In this document: in pieces, positions 7,444 through 18,919 of the stretch
How the letters are laid out: each line of letters starts with the position of its first letter
Numbering within the stretch: the first letter of the stretch is position 1
Assembly: GCA_963760715.1 (NCBI GenBank)
Contig: CAVXDY010000007.1
Span: forward strand, 434,001-498,000
Source: CAVXDY01 sp963760715
Lineage (GTDB): Bacteria; Actinomycetota; Thermoleophilia; Miltoncostaeales; Miltoncostaeaceae
DNA: 64,000 nt
Direction: 5' to 3'
Made by a program: the position numbers and the translations under genes
Notes under the pieces: generated by a model
The model's database searches: none
Told to the model about the DNA's origin: nothing
Seen by the model: only the letters and a program-made list of their open reading frames with translations

Positions 7444-10109
7444 GGCAGGCGCGCGGCCAGGTACTCGGCCGGATGCAGTGCGCGCGCCCCGGCCACGCGC
7501 CGGATCTGGGCCCGGCAGGAGGTGCCGGCGGCCACCGCCACGTCCGCCCCGCGCGCCGCGGGGGCCAGGCGGTCCTCGGCGATGCGGCGCGACAGCTCCG
7601 GGTGGCGGTAGCCGAAGGAGCCGGCCATCCCGCAGCACCCCGCGCCCGAGTCGCGCGCGCCGGGCCCCGCCAGCTCGAGCAGGGCCGCGGCGCCCTCGCG
7701 GCCGCCTCCGAGGGCCCGCGCGTGGCAGTGCTCGTGCACCACGGCCTCGTCCCCGGCGGGTCGCAGGCCCGGCAGGCCCAGCTCCCGCACCGCCCGCTCG
7801 AAGCTGACGGCCGCGCCCGCCACCCACTCCGCCCGCGGGTCGCGCGGCACAAGACGCGGGACGTCGTCCACGAGCATCGACCAGCACGAGGGCTCGAGGA
7901 CGACGATCGGGGTCCCCGCCAGCGCGTGGGGCGCGAGCCGGTCGAGCGCCCGCCGGGCCCGGCGCCGCGCGGCGCCCACCAGGCCCTGCGACAGCAGCGG
8001 CCGCCCGCAGCAGCCGGGGTCGACGACCTCCAGCCGCGCGCCGCCCGCCTCGAGCACCCGCACCGCCGCCGCGCCCACGGCGGGCTCCAGGAAGCGGGTG
8101 AACGTGTCGGCCATCAGGGCCATCCGCGGGCCGCCGCCCGCGGCCCCAGCCGACGGCCGGGCGTCGGGCCGCCATCGGCGTGACGGGGCGGGAAGCGGCT
8201 CACCGGCGATCCTCCCGGCGACCGCCGCGGCGAGCCGGGCGAGGCCCGGCGCGCGCGAGCCCAGGGCCAGCAGCTCGTGGGCGCGTCCCACGACGCGGGC
8301 CTCCCAGGGGACGCCCCGCGCGCGGTGGCGATGGGCCAGCGCCTCCACCTTCAGCCGGGCCATGTTGACCCGGGCGGGGCACTCCTCGGCGCAGGCCTTG
8401 CAGCCCAGGCACAGCTCGAGCGCCTCGTGCAGCCCGTCGTCGGCCAGGCCGGCCGGCAGCCGGCCCTCGAGCGCCCCCCGCAGGATCGCCGCCCGGCCGC
8501 GCGTGGAGTGGCGCTCGTCGCCGAGCGCCTGGTAGCTCGGGCACATGGCCCCGGCGCGGGCGCGGCAGGCACCGTTGCCGTTGCAGGCCTCGCCGGCGCG
8601 CGCCAGGCCCCCCTCCGCCGCGAAGCTCATCGCCGTGCTCCGGGCGCGCCGCGGCGGCGAGGCCGCCAGCCGCAGGTTCTCGTCCAGGCGGTCCGGCTCG
8701 GTCAGCACCCCGGGGTTCAGGATCCGAGCGGGATCGAGCAGCCGCTTCAGCTCGCCGAAGGCCGCGATCGTGGCCGGCGGGTACATCCGCGGCAGCAGCT
8801 CGCTGCGCGCCCGGCCGTCGCCGTGCTCGCCCGAGAGCGACCCGTCCAGCGAGCAGACGAGGTCCGCGGTCTCCTCGGCGATGCGCCGGAGCGCGGCGAC
8901 CGCGCCGGTGGCCCGCAGGTCCATGCGGGGGCGGATGTGCAGGCAGCCCACGCTCGCATGCCCGTACCAGACGGCGTCCAGGCCCTCGCGGTCGAGGATG
9001 CGGCGGATGCCCCGGGCCAGCTCGGGCAGCCGCTCCGGCGGCACGGCCGGATCCTCGATGATCGCCAGCGGCCGCGGGTCGCCCGGCCCGGCCGGGCCGT
9101 CGCGCAGGGCGCTGCCGATCCCCGCCCGGCGCACGGCCCACACCGCCGCCTGCTCGGCCGGGTCGAGCACCACCCGCGCCCCGGGGATGCGCGCCAGCCG
9201 GTCGGCCACCTCGGCCGGGTCGCCGCTCAGCTCCACCAGGAGCTGGGCCGGGGCGCCCGGGTCGAGGGCCGAGCGGGCCATCAGCTCCACCGCCGACGGG
9301 TCGTGCGCCAGCGCCTCCACCGCCGCCTCCAGCGCGGCGTCCACCGAGGCGAAGGGCAGCAGGGCGAGACCGCGGGCCGCCGGGCGCTCCACCAGGCGCA
9401 GCACGGCCGCGCGGGTCACGGCCAGCGTCCCCTCGCTGCCGCACAGCAGGCGCGGCCAGTCGGGTTCCTCGCCCACGAGGGCCCCGAGGTCGTACCCCGA
9501 GACCCGTCGCAGGAGCGCCGCGGGCCATGCGGCGGCGCCCAGCGGGCGGGCCGCCTCCAGGGCGGCCGGCGCGGGCCGCCCGCGGCTCAGCGTGACGCCG
9601 GTGCCGTCGGCCAGCGTCACGTCGATCTCGAGGACGTGGTGGGCGGTGAGCCCGTACGCGATGGAGCGGGCGCCGGCCGAGTTGTTGGCGATCATCCCGC
9701 CCAGGGTCGCCCGGCTGCCCGAGGCGACGTCCGGCCCGAAGAACAGGCCGTGCGCGGCCGCGGCCGCGTTCAGCCGGTCGAGGACCACGCCCGGCCCCAC
9801 GCGCGCCGTGCGGGCCGTGGGGTCGATCTGCACGTCGTCCAGGGCGGAGCAGTTGACCACCAGCCCCGCCCCCACCGCCTGGCCCGCGAGGCTCGTGCCC
9901 GCGCCGCGCATGGTGAGCGGCACGCCGTGGTCGCGGCAGGCGGCGAGGGCGGCGTCGAGGTCGGCGGCGTCCCGTGCGCGGAGGCTGGCCACGGGGCGGC
10001 GCCGGTAGATGCTCGCGTCGGCCGCGTACAGCTCGCGGGAGGCCGCGTCGTCGCGCACCTCGCCCGCGGCGTCCCTGCGAAGCTGCGCGACCAGCCCGGC
10101 TGCGTCCAT
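7440..10109 (-). CDS. FAD-binding oxidase / Fe-S (GlcD-GlpC type) fusion protein
   Basis: An 889-residue fusion. Residues 1 to about 500 are a FAD-linked oxidase of the VAO type (PLTMRGAGTSLAGQAVG, LGGMIANNSAGARSIAYG, C-terminal cap with WYGHASVGCLHIRPRMDL). A dicluster ferredoxin region follows (CNGNGACRARAGAMCPSY and CLGCKACAEECP). The end carries two CCG-type cysteine-rich modules (VDPGCCGRPLLSQG, DSGAGCCGMAGSFGY). This matches D-lactate or D-2-hydroxyacid dehydrogenases that pass electrons to quinone. The ATG at 10109 lies seven bases after a TACCAT box; longer upstream reading lacks homology. It is coupled by GTGA to the DUF385 gene. The actual substrate is not determinable from sequence. 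Confidence 0.88.
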   Translation of the reverse strand: MDAAGLVAQLRRDAAGEVRDDAASRELYAADASIYRRRPVASLRARDAADLDAALAACRDHGVPLTMRGAGTSLAGQAVGAGLVVNCSALDDVQIDPTARTARVGPGVVLDRLNAAAAAHGLFFGPDVASGSRATLGGMIANNSAGARSIAYGLTAHHVLEIDVTLADGTGVTLSRGRPAPAALEAARPLGAAAWPAALLRRVSGYDLGALVGEEPDWPRLLCGSEGTLAVTRAAVLRLVERPAARGLALLPFASVDAALEAAVEALAHDPSAVELMARSALDPGAPAQLLVELSGDPAEVADRLARIPGARVVLDPAEQAAVWAVRRAGIGSALRDGPAGPGDPRPLAIIEDPAVPPERLPELARGIRRILDREGLDAVWYGHASVGCLHIRPRMDLRATGAVAALRRIAEETADLVCSLDGSLSGEHGDGRARSELLPRMYPPATIAAFGELKRLLDPARILNPGVLTEPDRLDENLRLAASPPRRARSTAMSFAAEGGLARAGEACNGNGACRARAGAMCPSYQALGDERHSTRGRAAILRGALEGRLPAGLADDGLHEALELCLGCKACAEECPARVNMARLKVEALAHRHRARGVPWEARVVGRAHELLALGSRAPGLARLAAAVAGRIAGEPLPAPSRRWRPDARPSAGAAGGGPRMALMADTFTRFLEPAVGAAAVRVLEAGGARLEVVDPGCCGRPLLSQGLVGAARRRARRALDRLAPHALAGTPIVVLEPSCWSMLVDDVPRLVPRDPRAEWVAGAAVSFERAVRELGLPGLRPAGDEAVVHEHCHARALGGGREGAAALLELAGPGARDSGAGCCGMAGSFGYRHPELSRRIAEDRLAPAARGADVAVAAGTSCRAQIRRVAGARALHPAEYLAARLP

Positions 10110-10116
10110 GGGCGGG

Positions 10117-10122
10117 ATGGTA
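10117..10122 (-). promoter_or_regulatory. -10 box (TACCAT) of the FAD/Fe-S oxidase gene
   Basis: On the minus strand TACCAT is followed by seven bases (CCCGCCC) and the ATG, with no ribosome-binding site. It is another leaderless-type start like that of metX. Confidence 0.4.
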
Positions 10123-10174
10123 GGGCTCCGGCGAAACCGCCTCCGGGGGGCCGGAAAACCGCTCGGGATCGTCC

Positions 10175-10202
10175 TTGCGGGCGGCGGGCAGTTTGGTACC
10201 CT
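10175..10202 (+). promoter_or_regulatory. Candidate tuf promoter
   Basis: TTGCGG (10175-10180) and TACCCT (10197-10202) are 16 bases apart. This would give a leader of roughly 125 bases ahead of tuf. The match is moderate; the position upstream of the leader hairpins supports it. Confidence 0.4.
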
Positions 10203-10233
10203 ACCCGGGCTCCACGGAGCGCCCGGTTTCTCG

Positions 10234-10260
10234 CGCGCGGCCTTCGGGCCGCGCGTTTTG
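10234..10260 (+). terminator. Terminator-like hairpin in the tuf leader
   Basis: CGCGCGGCC-TTCG-GGCCGCGCG is a perfect 9 bp stem with a UUCG-type tetraloop followed by GTTTTG-like bases (TTTTG at 10256-10260). It follows a weaker hairpin (CCGGGCTCC / GGAGCGCCCGG, 10205-10226). Because the gene to the left is divergent, this hairpin can act only on the tuf transcript, so it looks like a leader attenuator. Confidence 0.5.
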
Positions 10261-10335
10261 CGCCGGGGGGAGTTTTTCACGTCGGGGAGCGCCCGGCCGC
10301 GTGGCCGAACCGCAGAGTGCCCAGAGGAGTGATCG

Positions 10336-11529
<1,194 letters not shown>

Positions 11530-11544
11530 CAGCAGCTTCCCGAG

Positions 11545-11585
11545 CCCCGCCGTCTCCGAAACCGGAGGCGGCGGGGTTTTCTTTC
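11545..11585 (+). terminator. Intrinsic terminator between tuf and rpsJ
   Basis: CCCCGCCGTCTCC and GGAGGCGGCGGGG form a 13 bp stem with one G-T pair and a six-base loop, followed by TTTTCTTTCT. It ends about 24 bases before the rpsJ start, leaving no room for a separate rpsJ promoter downstream, so it must be partly read through or lie within the S10 leader. Confidence 0.8.
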
Positions 11586-11608
11586 TCATCAGCAGGGGCG
11601 TGCGCGAA

Positions 11609-11917
11609 GTGCAGCAGAACAAGATCAGGATCAGGCTCAAGGCCTACGACCATGAGCTGATCGACAAGAGCGCCGCCTCCATCGTGGAGACCGCTCAGCG
11701 CAGCGGAGCCAGCATCTCCGGCCCCGTCCCCCTGCCCACCGAGCGCAACGTGTACTGCGTGATCCGCGGGCCCTTCAAGGACAAGGACTCCCGCGAGCAC
11801 TTCGAGATCCGCACGCACAAGCGCCTCATCGACATCTACTCGCCCACGCCCAAGACGGTCGACTCGCTCATGCGCCTCGACCTCCCGGCCGGCGTGGACA
11901 TCGAGATCAAGGCCTAG
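11609..11917 (+). CDS. rpsJ: 30S ribosomal protein S10
   Basis: A 102-residue small-subunit head protein, also the NusE partner of NusB in antitermination. [18 protein letters not shown] at the N terminus and [39 protein letters not shown] are diagnostic. I choose the GTG at 11609, which gives [10 protein letters not shown] and matches family N termini; upstream reading is non-homologous. It is the first gene of the S10 operon, immediately behind the tuf terminator. Confidence 0.96.
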   Translation: MQQNKIRIRLKAYDHELIDKSAASIVETAQRSGASISGPVPLPTERNVYCVIRGPFKDKDSREHFEIRTHKRLIDIYSPTPKTVDSLMRLDLPAGVDIEIKA

Positions 11918-11922
11918 GTCCG

Positions 11923-12543
11923 GTGCCGGCGATCATCGGGCGCAAGGTGGGCATGACCCAGATCTTCGGGGAGGACGGCGCGCGCGTGCCGCTCACCGTG
12001 ATCGAGGCCGGCCCCTGCCCGGTGACCCAGGTCAAGACGACCGAGACCGACGGCTACGACGCCGTCCAGCTCGGGTTCGGGGCGGTCAAGCCCAAGAGCC
12101 TCAACTCGCCGAAGCTCGGCCACCTGAAGAAGGCCGGCGCGGCGCCGGTGCGCCACCTGCACGAGTTCTCGTCCGAGGAGCTCGGCATCGAGGTCGCGGT
12201 CGGCGACGTCGTGACGGTGGAGCCGTTCGAGCCGGGCCAGATGGTGCGCATCACCGGCACCTCCAAGGGCAAGGGCTACGCCGGCACGATCAAGCGCCAC
12301 AACTTCAAGCGCGGCCCCAAGAGCCACGGCTCGCACAACATCCGCGGGCCGGGATCGATCGGCGCGGCCGCCTACCCGGCGCGCGTGTTCAAGGGCATGC
12401 GGATGAGCGGCCACATGGGCTCGCGCACCGTCACCCAGCGGGGCCTGCAGATCGTTGATCGCGACCCCGAGCGCAACCTGCTGCTCGTGCGCGGCGCGGT
12501 TCCGGGCGGCGTCAACGGCATCCTGATCGTGAGGCCCGAGTGA
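11923..12543 (+). CDS. rplC: 50S ribosomal protein L3
   Basis: A 206-residue 23S rRNA-binding assembly initiator near the peptidyl transferase centre. The N-terminal [29 protein letters not shown] and the loop [37 protein letters not shown] are typical. GTG start five bases after rpsJ. Its stop overlaps the rplD GTG start by GTGA. Confidence 0.97.
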   Translation: MPAIIGRKVGMTQIFGEDGARVPLTVIEAGPCPVTQVKTTETDGYDAVQLGFGAVKPKSLNSPKLGHLKKAGAAPVRHLHEFSSEELGIEVAVGDVVTVEPFEPGQMVRITGTSKGKGYAGTIKRHNFKRGPKSHGSHNIRGPGSIGAAAYPARVFKGMRMSGHMGSRTVTQRGLQIVDRDPERNLLLVRGAVPGGVNGILIVRPE

Positions 12544-13472
12544 CGCCCCTCCCGCTCCTCGACCCCGACGGGGTCACGGTGGGCCGCGCGACGCTCGCGG
12601 AGGCCATCGCCGGCCAGCCGATCAAGCAGCACCTCATCCACGAGACCGTGGTGGCGGAGCTCGCCGCCCGGCGCGCCGGGACTCATTCAACGAAGACGCG
12701 CGGGGTGGTCCGCGGCGGCGGCGCGAAGCCGTGGCGCCAGAAGGGCACCGGCCGCGCCCGCCAGGGCTCGATCCGCGCGCCCCACTGGACCGGTGGCGGC
12801 GTCGCCTTCGGCCCCACCCCCCGCACGCACGGCGGCAAGGTCAACCGCAAGGTGCGCGCCCAGGCGTTCCGCGCCGCGCTCCGCGCGCAGGCCGAGCGCG
12901 GGTCGCTGGCCCTGATGGATCCCGTGGACTGGGACACCCCGTCCACCAAGCGCGCGGTGGAGTACCTGCGCCAGGCCCCCGACGGGCTGGCGGTCCGCCC
13001 GCTGCTGCTGGTGGTGGCCGACCTCGACGGCGTCCAGGCCCGCTCGTTCCGCAACCTGCCGGGGGTCTACGTGCTGGCGTCGCCCGAGCTCGAGACCGTG
13101 GACGTGGTCGCCGCGCGGGCCGTGCTGGTCGAGCGCTCCGTCTGGGAGCGGATCGCCGGCGAGCCCGCCGAGGTCGAGGCCGTCGAGGCCAAGCGCAAGC
13201 CCAAGCCGCGGGCGAAGCCGAAGAAGAAGGCGCCCGAGCCGGCCCCGGTCGCGGAGGAGCCCGTCGAGGAGGCCGTGGCCGAGGCCGTCGAGGAGCCCGC
13301 CGCCGAGGTGGCGGTCGAGGAGGAGCCCGTGGCCGAGGCCGCGGTCGAGGAGGCCGCCGCTCCCGGCGCCCCCGCCGAGGAGGCCCCCAAGCCCAGGCGC
13401 ACGCGCGCCAAGACGACGCCGGAGCCCGAGGCCGCCGAGGAGCCCGAGGCCGACGGCGAGGAGGCCTCGTGA
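12540..13472 (+). CDS. rplD: 50S ribosomal protein L4 with a long acidic Ala/Glu/Pro tail
   Basis: Residues 1 to about 212 are a normal L4 ([49 protein letters not shown]), which lines the exit tunnel and can regulate its own operon in some bacteria. The remaining roughly 98 residues are extra: a lysine/proline-rich linker ([13 protein letters not shown]) then a low-complexity tail of Glu, Ala, Val and Pro ending [11 protein letters not shown]4 normally ends near 205-215 residues. The frame is intact and rplW overlaps its end by GTGA, so the extension is translated. Confidence 0.95.
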   Translation: MTPLPLLDPDGVTVGRATLAEAIAGQPIKQHLIHETVVAELAARRAGTHSTKTRGVVRGGGAKPWRQKGTGRARQGSIRAPHWTGGGVAFGPTPRTHGGKVNRKVRAQAFRAALRAQAERGSLALMDPVDWDTPSTKRAVEYLRQAPDGLAVRPLLLVVADLDGVQARSFRNLPGVYVLASPELETVDVVAARAVLVERSVWERIAGEPAEVEAVEAKRKPKPRAKPKKKAPEPAPVAEEPVEEAVAEAVEEPAAEVAVEEEPVAEAAVEEAAAPGAPAEEAPKPRRTRAKTTPEPEAAEEPEADGEEAS

Positions 13473-13771
13473 CCACGCTCCGGGAGGACGTCCGCCGCCC
13501 CATCGTTCGCCCGGTGATCTCCGAGAAGAGCTTCCAGCTCGTCCAGGCGCACAACCAGTACACCTTCCGCGTGCTCGACGGGGCCCACAAGACCGAGATC
13601 CGCCAGGCGGTCGAGGACCTCTTCGACGTGACGGTCACGGACGTCCGCACGATCACGGTGCAGTCGAAGCCCAAGCGGCGCGGCGCCTCGCGCGGCATCC
13701 GGCCGGGCTGGAAGAAGGCGATCGTCGAGCTGAAGCCCGGCGACAAGATCGAGCTCTTCGAGGGGGCATAG
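13469..13771 (+). CDS. rplW: 50S ribosomal protein L23
   Basis: A 100-residue protein at the tunnel exit that docks trigger factor and [30 protein letters not shown] and the [23 protein letters not shown] loop identify it. The GTG at 13469 overlaps the rplD stop. It is followed by rplB after three bases. Confidence 0.96.
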   Translation: MTTLREDVRRPIVRPVISEKSFQLVQAHNQYTFRVLDGAHKTEIRQAVEDLFDVTVTDVRTITVQSKPKRRGASRGIRPGWKKAIVELKPGDKIELFEGA

Positions 13772-13774
13772 GCC

Positions 13775-14623
<849 letters not shown>

Positions 14624-14628
14624 GGCAC

Positions 14629-14913
14629 ATGGGTCGCAGCCTGAAGAAGGGTCCCTTCGTGGACCCCAAGCTCATCAAGCGCATCGAGGACATGAACACC
14701 GCGAACGAGAAGCGGATCGTCCGCACCTGGTCCCGCTCGTCCACGATCTTCCCCGAGATGGTCGGGCACACGATCGCGATCCACGACGGCCGCAAGCACG
14801 TGCCCGTGTTCATCAGCGAGAGCATGGTGGGTCACAAGCTGGGTGAGTTCGCCCCGACCCGCACCTACCGCGGCCACGCCGGCTCCGACCGGACCTCCAC
14901 CCTTCGCCGATGA
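14629..14913 (+). CDS. rpsS: 30S ribosomal protein S19
   Basis: A 94-residue head protein that partners S13 and contacts the A/P-site region. [43 protein letters not shown] and [18 protein letters not shown] are diagnostic. ATG at 14629; its stop overlaps the rplV start by ATGA. Confidence 0.97.
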   Translation: MGRSLKKGPFVDPKLIKRIEDMNTANEKRIVRTWSRSSTIFPEMVGHTIAIHDGRKHVPVFISESMVGHKLGEFAPTRTYRGHAGSDRTSTLRR

Positions 14914-15284
14914 GCACCCGAACGACCACCACCCCGGCCCCCGAGATGGTCATGGCGACCTCCCGCTACGTGCGCATGTCGGCCCGCAAGGGCCGCCTCG
15001 TGGCCGACCTCGTGCGCGGCAAGCCCGTTGACGAGGCCCAGGCGATCCTGGCCTACAGCACGCGGGCGGCGGCGGTGCCGATGCGCAAGACTCTCCAGTC
15101 GGCCATCGCCAACGCCGACCACAACCACGGCCTCGACGCGCGCGAGCTCGTCGTGAAGCGGGTGACGGTCGACGAGGGCCCCACGATCCGGCGCTTCCGG
15201 CCGCGGGCCAAGGGCCGGGCGACGCGCATCAACAAGCGCACCTGCCACATCACGATCGGCATCGCCGAGACGGAGCGCGACTAA
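14910..15284 (+). CDS. rplV: 50S ribosomal protein L22
   Basis: A 124-residue protein whose long beta-hairpin lines the exit tunnel. [30 protein letters not shown] and [23 protein letters not shown] match the family. There is a short Thr/Pro-rich lead-in ([12 protein letters not shown]); an internal start at the later Met (VMATSRY) is possible but the ATGA overlap favours 14910. Confidence 0.96.
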   Translation: MSTRTTTTPAPEMVMATSRYVRMSARKGRLVADLVRGKPVDEAQAILAYSTRAAAVPMRKTLQSAIANADHNHGLDARELVVKRVTVDEGPTIRRFRPRAKGRATRINKRTCHITIGIAETERD

Positions 15285-15287
15285 CCC

Positions 15288-16082
15288 ATGGGTCAGAAGA
15301 TCAACCCCACCGGCTTTCGCCTCGGCATCCTCAACGGGTGGCGCAGCAACTGGTTCTCGGAGCGCGAGTTCGCCAAGTTCCTGGACGAGGACCGGCTCGT
15401 GCGCGACCACATCACCAGCAAGCTGAGCCACGCCGGCCTGTCGTCGATCCACCTGAAGAAGGACCAGACCAAGCTCACGGTCAACATCTTCACGGCCCGC
15501 CCGGGCATCGTGATCGGCAAGAGCGGGTCCGAGGTCGACGCGCTGCGCCGCGAGCTCAACCGGCTCACGGGCAAGCAGATCCAGGTGAACATCAACGAGA
15601 TCAAGCGCCCCGAGCTCGACGCGAAGCTGGTGGCCCAGTCCATCGCCGAGCAGCTCGAGAACCGGGTCAGCTTCCGCCGCGCCATGAAGCGCGCGCTCAC
15701 CTCGGCCATGCGCTCCGGCGCCCAGGGCGTCAAGGTGCAGTGCGGCGGGCGGCTGGGCGGCACCGAGATGTCCCGCTCGGAGCACTACTCCGACGGCCGG
15801 GTGCCCCTGCACACGCTGCGGGCCGACATCGACTACGGCTTCCACGAGGCCAAGACCACCTTCGGCCGCATCGGCGTGAAGGTGTGGATCAACAAGGGCG
15901 AGGTCCTGCCCGAGGGCGTCACCGACAGCCGCGGCCGGACCGAGCTGGAGCTCGCGCCGCCGCCGCGGCGCCCGCGCCGCGACCGGCGCCCCGGCGGCGA
16001 CAACCGCGGGGACCGCGGCGACCGCGGGCAGCGCCCCGAGCGGTCGGCCGAGCCCACCGCGGGCGGAGGAGGCGGCTCCTGA
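15288..16082 (+). CDS. rpsC: 30S ribosomal protein S3
   Basis: A 264-residue mRNA-entry protein. [13 protein letters not shown] starts it; a KH domain with the IGKSGSE loop follows near residues 60-85; the C-terminal domain holds [22 protein letters not shown]. The tail after residue 220 is Arg/Gly/Asp-rich low complexity, common in actinobacterial S3. Confidence 0.97.
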   Translation: MGQKINPTGFRLGILNGWRSNWFSEREFAKFLDEDRLVRDHITSKLSHAGLSSIHLKKDQTKLTVNIFTARPGIVIGKSGSEVDALRRELNRLTGKQIQVNINEIKRPELDAKLVAQSIAEQLENRVSFRRAMKRALTSAMRSGAQGVKVQCGGRLGGTEMSRSEHYSDGRVPLHTLRADIDYGFHEAKTTFGRIGVKVWINKGEVLPEGVTDSRGRTELELAPPPRRPRRDRRPGGDNRGDRGDRGQRPERSAEPTAGGGGGS

Positions 16083-16507
16083 TGCTGATGCCCAAGCGCA
16101 CCAAGCATCGCAAGAGCCATCGCGGGCGGCGGCGTGGCCTGGCCAAGGGCCACCTCGAGATCCACTTCGGCGAGTACGGCCTGAAGGCCCTCGAGCCGGC
16201 CTGGATCACCAACCGCCAGATCGAGGCGGCCCGTGTCGCCATGACCCGGCGCATCCGCCGAGGCGGCAAGGTGTGGATCAACCTCTTCCCGCAGATGCCG
16301 GTCACCAAGAAGCCGGCCGAGACCCGCATGGGCTCCGGCAAGGGCTCACCCGAGACCTGGGTGGCGGTGGTGAAGCCGGGCAAGATCATGTTCGAGCTCG
16401 CCGGCGTGCCCGAGCCGCTGGCCCGCGAGGCCATGCGCCTGGCCGCGAACAAGCTGCCCATCCGCTGCCGCTTCGTGACGCGTGACGACGAGGTGACCGC
16501 ATCGTGA
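16082..16507 (+). CDS. rplP: 50S ribosomal protein L16
   Basis: A 141-residue protein near the A-site tRNA elbow. [67 protein letters not shown] are diagnostic. The ATG overlaps the rpsC TGA by one base (TGATG). rpmC overlaps its end by four bases. Confidence 0.97.
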   Translation: MLMPKRTKHRKSHRGRRRGLAKGHLEIHFGEYGLKALEPAWITNRQIEAARVAMTRRIRRGGKVWINLFPQMPVTKKPAETRMGSGKGSPETWVAVVKPGKIMFELAGVPEPLAREAMRLAANKLPIRCRFVTRDDEVTAS

Positions 16508-16695
16508 ACGCCAAGGAGATCAGGGACCTGTCCGACGACGAGCTGGCCCGCACCCTCGCCGAGACCCGCGAGGCCCATTTCAACCTGCGCTTCCAGCACG
16601 CCTCCGGCGCGCTCGAGCGCACCTCCGAGCTGTCGGTGCGGCGGCGCGAGATCGCGCGCCTGCTGACGATCGCGCACGAGCGGGGCCTGGAATGA
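16504..16695 (+). CDS. rpmC: 50S ribosomal protein L29
   Basis: A 63-residue two-helix protein by the tunnel exit. [33 protein letters not shown] is the family pattern. GTG start in a four-base overlap with rplP, ATGA overlap with rpsQ. Confidence 0.95.
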   Translation: MNAKEIRDLSDDELARTLAETREAHFNLRFQHASGALERTSELSVRRREIARLLTIAHERGLE

Positions 16696-16970
16696 GCCCG
16701 GTCGTCACCCCCCAGGAGTCGACGGCCCGGCGCAAGACCCGCCAGGGCATCGTCGTCTCGGCCGCCCGCGACAAGACCATCACCGTCATGCTCGAGAGCG
16801 CGCGCGCACACCCGGTCTACAAGAAGACCGTTCGGCGCACGTCCAAGCTGCACGCCCACGACGACGCCAACGAGGCCGGCGTCGGCGATCTCGTGCGCGT
16901 GATCGAGTGCCGCCCGCTCTCCAAGCAGAAGCGCTGGCGCCTGGTCGAGATCCTCGAGCGGGCGAGGTAG
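16692..16970 (+). CDS. rpsQ: 30S ribosomal protein S17
   Basis: A 92-residue OB-fold primary binder of 16S r[38 protein letters not shown] and [24 protein letters not shown] match S17. ATG at 16692. It is the last gene of the S10 set; rplN follows after ten bases without a visible terminator. Confidence 0.96.
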   Translation: MSPVVTPQESTARRKTRQGIVVSAARDKTITVMLESARAHPVYKKTVRRTSKLHAHDDANEAGVGDLVRVIECRPLSKQKRWRLVEILERAR

Positions 16971-16980
16971 CGGCGAGCTC

Positions 16981-17349
16981 ATGGTTCAGGTCGAGACACG
17001 CCTCCGGGTGGCCGATAACACCGGCGCTCGCGAGATCCTCTGCATCCGCATCATGGGCGGCTCCCGCCGGCGCTACGCCGCCGTGGGCGACGTCATCGTG
17101 GGCACGGTCAAGCAGGCCGTGCCGAACGGCGCCATCAAGAAGGGCGACGTGGTGCGCGCCGTGGTCGTGCGCACCCGCAAGGAGCACGGGCGCGACGACG
17201 GCACCTTCATCGCCTTCGACGAGAACGCCGCGGTGATCATCGACAACGCCCAGAACCCCCGCGGCACCCGCATCTTCGGCCCCGTGGCGCGCGAGCTCCG
17301 CGAGAAGAACTTCATGAAGATCGTCTCGCTCGCCCCGGAGGTGCTCTAG
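16981..17349 (+). CDS. rplN: 50S ribosomal protein L14
   Basis: A 122-residue subunit-interface protein. [27 protein letters not shown] and [24 protein letters not shown] are textbook L14 ends. ATG start, first gene of the spc set, two bases before rplX. Confidence 0.98.
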   Translation: MVQVETRLRVADNTGAREILCIRIMGGSRRRYAAVGDVIVGTVKQAVPNGAIKKGDVVRAVVVRTRKEHGRDDGTFIAFDENAAVIIDNAQNPRGTRIFGPVARELREKNFMKIVSLAPEVL

Positions 17350-17351
17350 CC

Positions 17352-17666
17352 ATGCCGGCCCGGATCCGGAAGGGCGATCGCGTGATGGTCATCACCGGCA
17401 AGGACAAGGGGAAGTCGGGCATCGTGATGGAGGTCCGCCCCAAGGAGCAGCGCTGCCTGGTGGAGGGGCTCAACATCATGAAGCGGCACACCAAGCCGCG
17501 TCCGCCGAACGAGCCGGGCGGCGTCATCGAGCGGCCGGCCCCCATCCACCTGTCCAACGTCGCCCTGATCGACCCCAAGGACGGCCGCGCGACCCGCATC
17601 CGCATCGAGGAGCTCGACGGGCGCCTCGTGCGCGTCTCCTCCCGTTCCGGGGAGAGGCTGGACTGA
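17352..17666 (+). CDS. rplX: 50S ribosomal protein L24
   Basis: A 104-residue early assembly protein with a KOW motif, [24 protein letters not shown]. The sequence [32 protein letters not shown] follows as in the family. The start ATG at 17352 and the TGATG junction with rplE indicate coupling. Confidence 0.96.
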   Translation: MPARIRKGDRVMVITGKDKGKSGIVMEVRPKEQRCLVEGLNIMKRHTKPRPPNEPGGVIERPAPIHLSNVALIDPKDGRATRIRIEELDGRLVRVSSRSGERLD

Positions 17667-18313
17667 TGGCCGACGCCGCCACCCAGACCGTCGCCCGCGC
17701 GCGGCTCAAGACGACCTACGAGCAGGAGATCCGCCCGCGCCTGCAGGAGGAGTTCGGCTACGCGTCGTCGATGCAGCACCCGCGCCTCGAGAAGATCACG
17801 CTCAACATGGGCGTGGGGGAGGCCAAGACCAACAGCAAGGCCCTGGACGAGGCGATCGAGCAGCTGGCGATCATCTCCGGCCAGCGCCCCAGCATCACCA
17901 AGGCGCGCAAGTCGATCGCCCAGTTCAAGCTCCGCGAGGGGATGGCCATCGGCTGCAAGGTCACCCTGCGGGGCAACCGGATGTGGGAGTTCCTCGACCG
18001 GCTCACGTCGGTCGCGCTGCCGCGGATCCGCGACTTCCGCGGGATCAACCCCGACAGCTTCGACGGCCGCGGCAACTTCAACCTGGGCCTGCGCGAGCAG
18101 ACGATCTTCCCGGAGATCGACTACGACCGCGTCAACGCGGTGCGGGGCCTGAACGTGACCATCACGACCACGGCGGCGACCGACGAGGAGGGCCGGGCCC
18201 TCCTGAGGCACCTCGGCATGCCGTTCCGCGCCGAGGGCTACACGGCCGAGGAGCGGGCCGCCCGTCAGAAGCGCAAGATGAGGAAGTTCAGCCGCGGCCG
18301 AGGCCGCAGGTAG
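17666..18313 (+). CDS. rplE: 50S ribosomal protein L5
   Basis: A 215-residue 5S rRNA-binding protein. [44 protein letters not shown] and [30 protein letters not shown] are family signatures. It is about 30 residues longer than usual because of a basic tail ([17 protein letters not shown]). Confidence 0.97.
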   Translation: MADAATQTVARARLKTTYEQEIRPRLQEEFGYASSMQHPRLEKITLNMGVGEAKTNSKALDEAIEQLAIISGQRPSITKARKSIAQFKLREGMAIGCKVTLRGNRMWEFLDRLTSVALPRIRDFRGINPDSFDGRGNFNLGLREQTIFPEIDYDRVNAVRGLNVTITTTAATDEEGRALLRHLGMPFRAEGYTAEERAARQKRKMRKFSRGRGRR

Positions 18314-18322
18314 AGGAGGAGA

Positions 18323-18508
18323 GTGGCGAAGACCAGCCTTCGGGTGAAGGCGTCCAGGACGCCGAAGTACCCGACCCAGAAGTACTCGCGCTGCCACAGC
18401 TGCGGCCGTTCGCGGGCGGTGTTCCGCAAGTTCGGCCTGTGCCGGATCTGCCTGCGGGAGTCGGCCCACGCCGGCGTCATCCCCGGCATGACCAAGAGCT
18501 CCTGGTAA
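18323..18508 (+). CDS. rpsN: 30S ribosomal protein S14, zinc-binding type Z
   Basis: A 61-residue protein with the zinc ribbon CHSC...CRIC ([31 protein letters not shown]). This is the zinc-containing S14; a zinc-free paralogue, if present, is elsewhere. GTG start with a GAGGAGAG ribosome-binding site. The TAA stop overlaps the rpsH ATG by one base. Confidence 0.96.
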   Translation: MAKTSLRVKASRTPKYPTQKYSRCHSCGRSRAVFRKFGLCRICLRESAHAGVIPGMTKSSW

Positions 18509-18903
18509 TGCTCACCGACCCCATCGCGGACATGCTCACGCGCATCCGCAACGCCAACCTGGCGCTGCACGACGCCGTCGAGATGCCGGGCTCGACCATG
18601 AAGGCCGAGGTCGCTCGCGTGCTTCGCGACGAGGGCTACATCACCGACTACGAGCTCCGCGACGCCGAGGTCGGCACCGAGCTCGTGGTGCGCCTGAAGT
18701 ACGACCGCGACCGCCGCCGGGTGATCAGCGGCCTGGAGCGCGTCTCCAAGCCGGGCCGGCGGGTCTACGTCAACCGCACCTCGATCCCGAAGGTGCTCGG
18801 CGGCATGGGCATCTCGGTCATCTCGACCTCCCAGGGCATCATCACCGGACACGAGGCGCGGCGGCGCGGCGTCGGCGGCGAAGTGATCTGCTCGGTCTGG
18901 TGA
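18508..18903 (+). CDS. rpsH: 30S ribosomal protein S8
   Basis: A 131-residue central-domain protein that binds 16S rRNA and, in model bacteria, the spc m[30 protein letters not shown] and [26 protein letters not shown] identify it. The start overlaps the rpsN stop as TAATG. Confidence 0.97.
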   Translation: MLTDPIADMLTRIRNANLALHDAVEMPGSTMKAEVARVLRDEGYITDYELRDAEVGTELVVRLKYDRDRRRVISGLERVSKPGRRVYVNRTSIPKVLGGMGISVISTSQGIITGHEARRRGVGGEVICSVW

Positions 18904-18919
18904 CGGGGAGAACCTCGCG

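Noticed and set aside
12731..13468. Frame continuous with rplW extending back through rplD
   Set aside because: Only the part from 13469 matches L23; the rest is a shadow of L4.
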